DNA from: Mycobacterium sp. SMC-4
Lineage (GTDB): Bacteria > Actinomycetota > Actinomycetes > Mycobacteriales > Mycobacteriaceae
Length of the DNA stretch: 64,000 nt
Reading direction: 5' to 3'
Assembly (NCBI RefSeq): GCF_025263265.1
Contig: NZ_CP079869.1
Span: 4,340,001 to 4,404,000, forward strand
This document shows positions 63,865-64,000 of this stretch, in pieces. The notes beneath the pieces are model-generated. The model made no database searches and was not told the origin of the DNA. It saw only the letters and a list, made by a program, of their open reading frames with translations. A program made the position numbers and the translations under genes. Each line of letters starts with the position of its first letter. The stretch's first letter is position 1.

Positions 63865-64000
63865 ATGTCGGCCAGCCCGACGGCTGCGGCCGATCCCCTC
63901 ACCCTCGAACGCCAGGTGTGCTTTGCACTGGCGGTCACCAACCGGGCAGTGCTGGCCGTGTACCGTCCGCTGCTGGAGCCGCTGGGCCTGACGCATCCGC
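63865..64000 (+). CDS. MarR-family regulator, OhrR-like (cut by window end)
   Basis: Only 45 codons are inside the window: an ATG followed by a Thr/Ala-rich start and LERQVCFALAVTNRAVLAVYRPLLEPLGLTHP, a typical opening for OhrR-type MarR proteins, whose peroxide-sensing cysteine lies in just this place (VCFAL). It would sense organic peroxides. Upstream, CCCGA (63820s) and TCGGG (63848s) frame TTGTTTGTGCGCTAACTAA, a partial palindrome that may be the operator. Confidence 0.78.
   Translation, partial: MSASPTAAADPLTLERQVCFALAVTNRAVLAVYRPLLEPLGLTHP

Overview
The window comes from a high-GC actinobacterium, almost certainly a fast-growing Mycobacterium (Mycolicibacterium). The evidence is the core gene order, which follows the M. 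tuberculosis Rv0998-Rv1026 block (pat, DUF5642, alkB, arcA, pmt, rsmI, pabB, gdhA-like, metS, tatD, rpfB, ksgA, ispE, pks16, pth, rplY, lpqT, prs, glmU, tRNA-Gln, tetR, mfd, mazG, lpqU, eno, ftsB-like, DUF501, ppx). Many starts are leaderless-looking ATG/GTG codons 6-9 nt after a TANNNT box, and PGRS-type glycine repeats are present. All gene names are from recall of families; no searches were run.

Layout. Positions 1-6968 are an accessory island: two inverted, matching IS110-family copies (left one cut by the window edge) flank a metalloid cluster (LMW-phosphatase-type ArsC, ArsI/CadI, ArsR), the remains of a small broken gene, and a KtrAB potassium uptake pair. 6969-10407 holds an alpha/beta-hydrolase, a propionyl-CoA synthetase and a two-domain ABM-like protein. 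10504-21752 is a core stretch (ppx, DUF501, ftsB-like, eno, lpqU; then mazG and mfd) interrupted by an efeO-efeB iron/heme operon behind an IdeR-like box. 22037-27905 is mostly accessory: a secreted PGRS protein, tetR, pucR, dadA and a GreA-like factor.

27957-33991 is core again (tRNA-Gln, glmU, prs, arsC, lpqT, an SDR, rplY, pth). 33997-39501 is accessory: a DrrAB-like ABC exporter divergent from a 1146-residue secreted protein that joins a PGRS region to an Ig/cadherin-like segment and a C39/papain-like cysteine peptidase-like domain. 39558-48477 is core (pks16, ispE, ksgA, rpfB, tatD, metS, gdhA). 48495-52801 is a tandem duplication of a flavoprotein-ECF41 sigma factor module, each copy with the same promoter architecture. 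52832-64000 is core with additions (pabB, rsmI, pmt, arcA, soxR, alkB, lipoproteins, pat, a GGDEF protein, a cupin protein, and a cut-off MarR gene).

The least ordinary items are the PGRS-peptidase fusion, the duplicated ECF41 modules with matching promoters, the IS110 pair with a shared flanking motif, two divergent promoters whose -10 boxes overlap at a shared TA, and a 63-bp hairpin element found twice between convergent genes.
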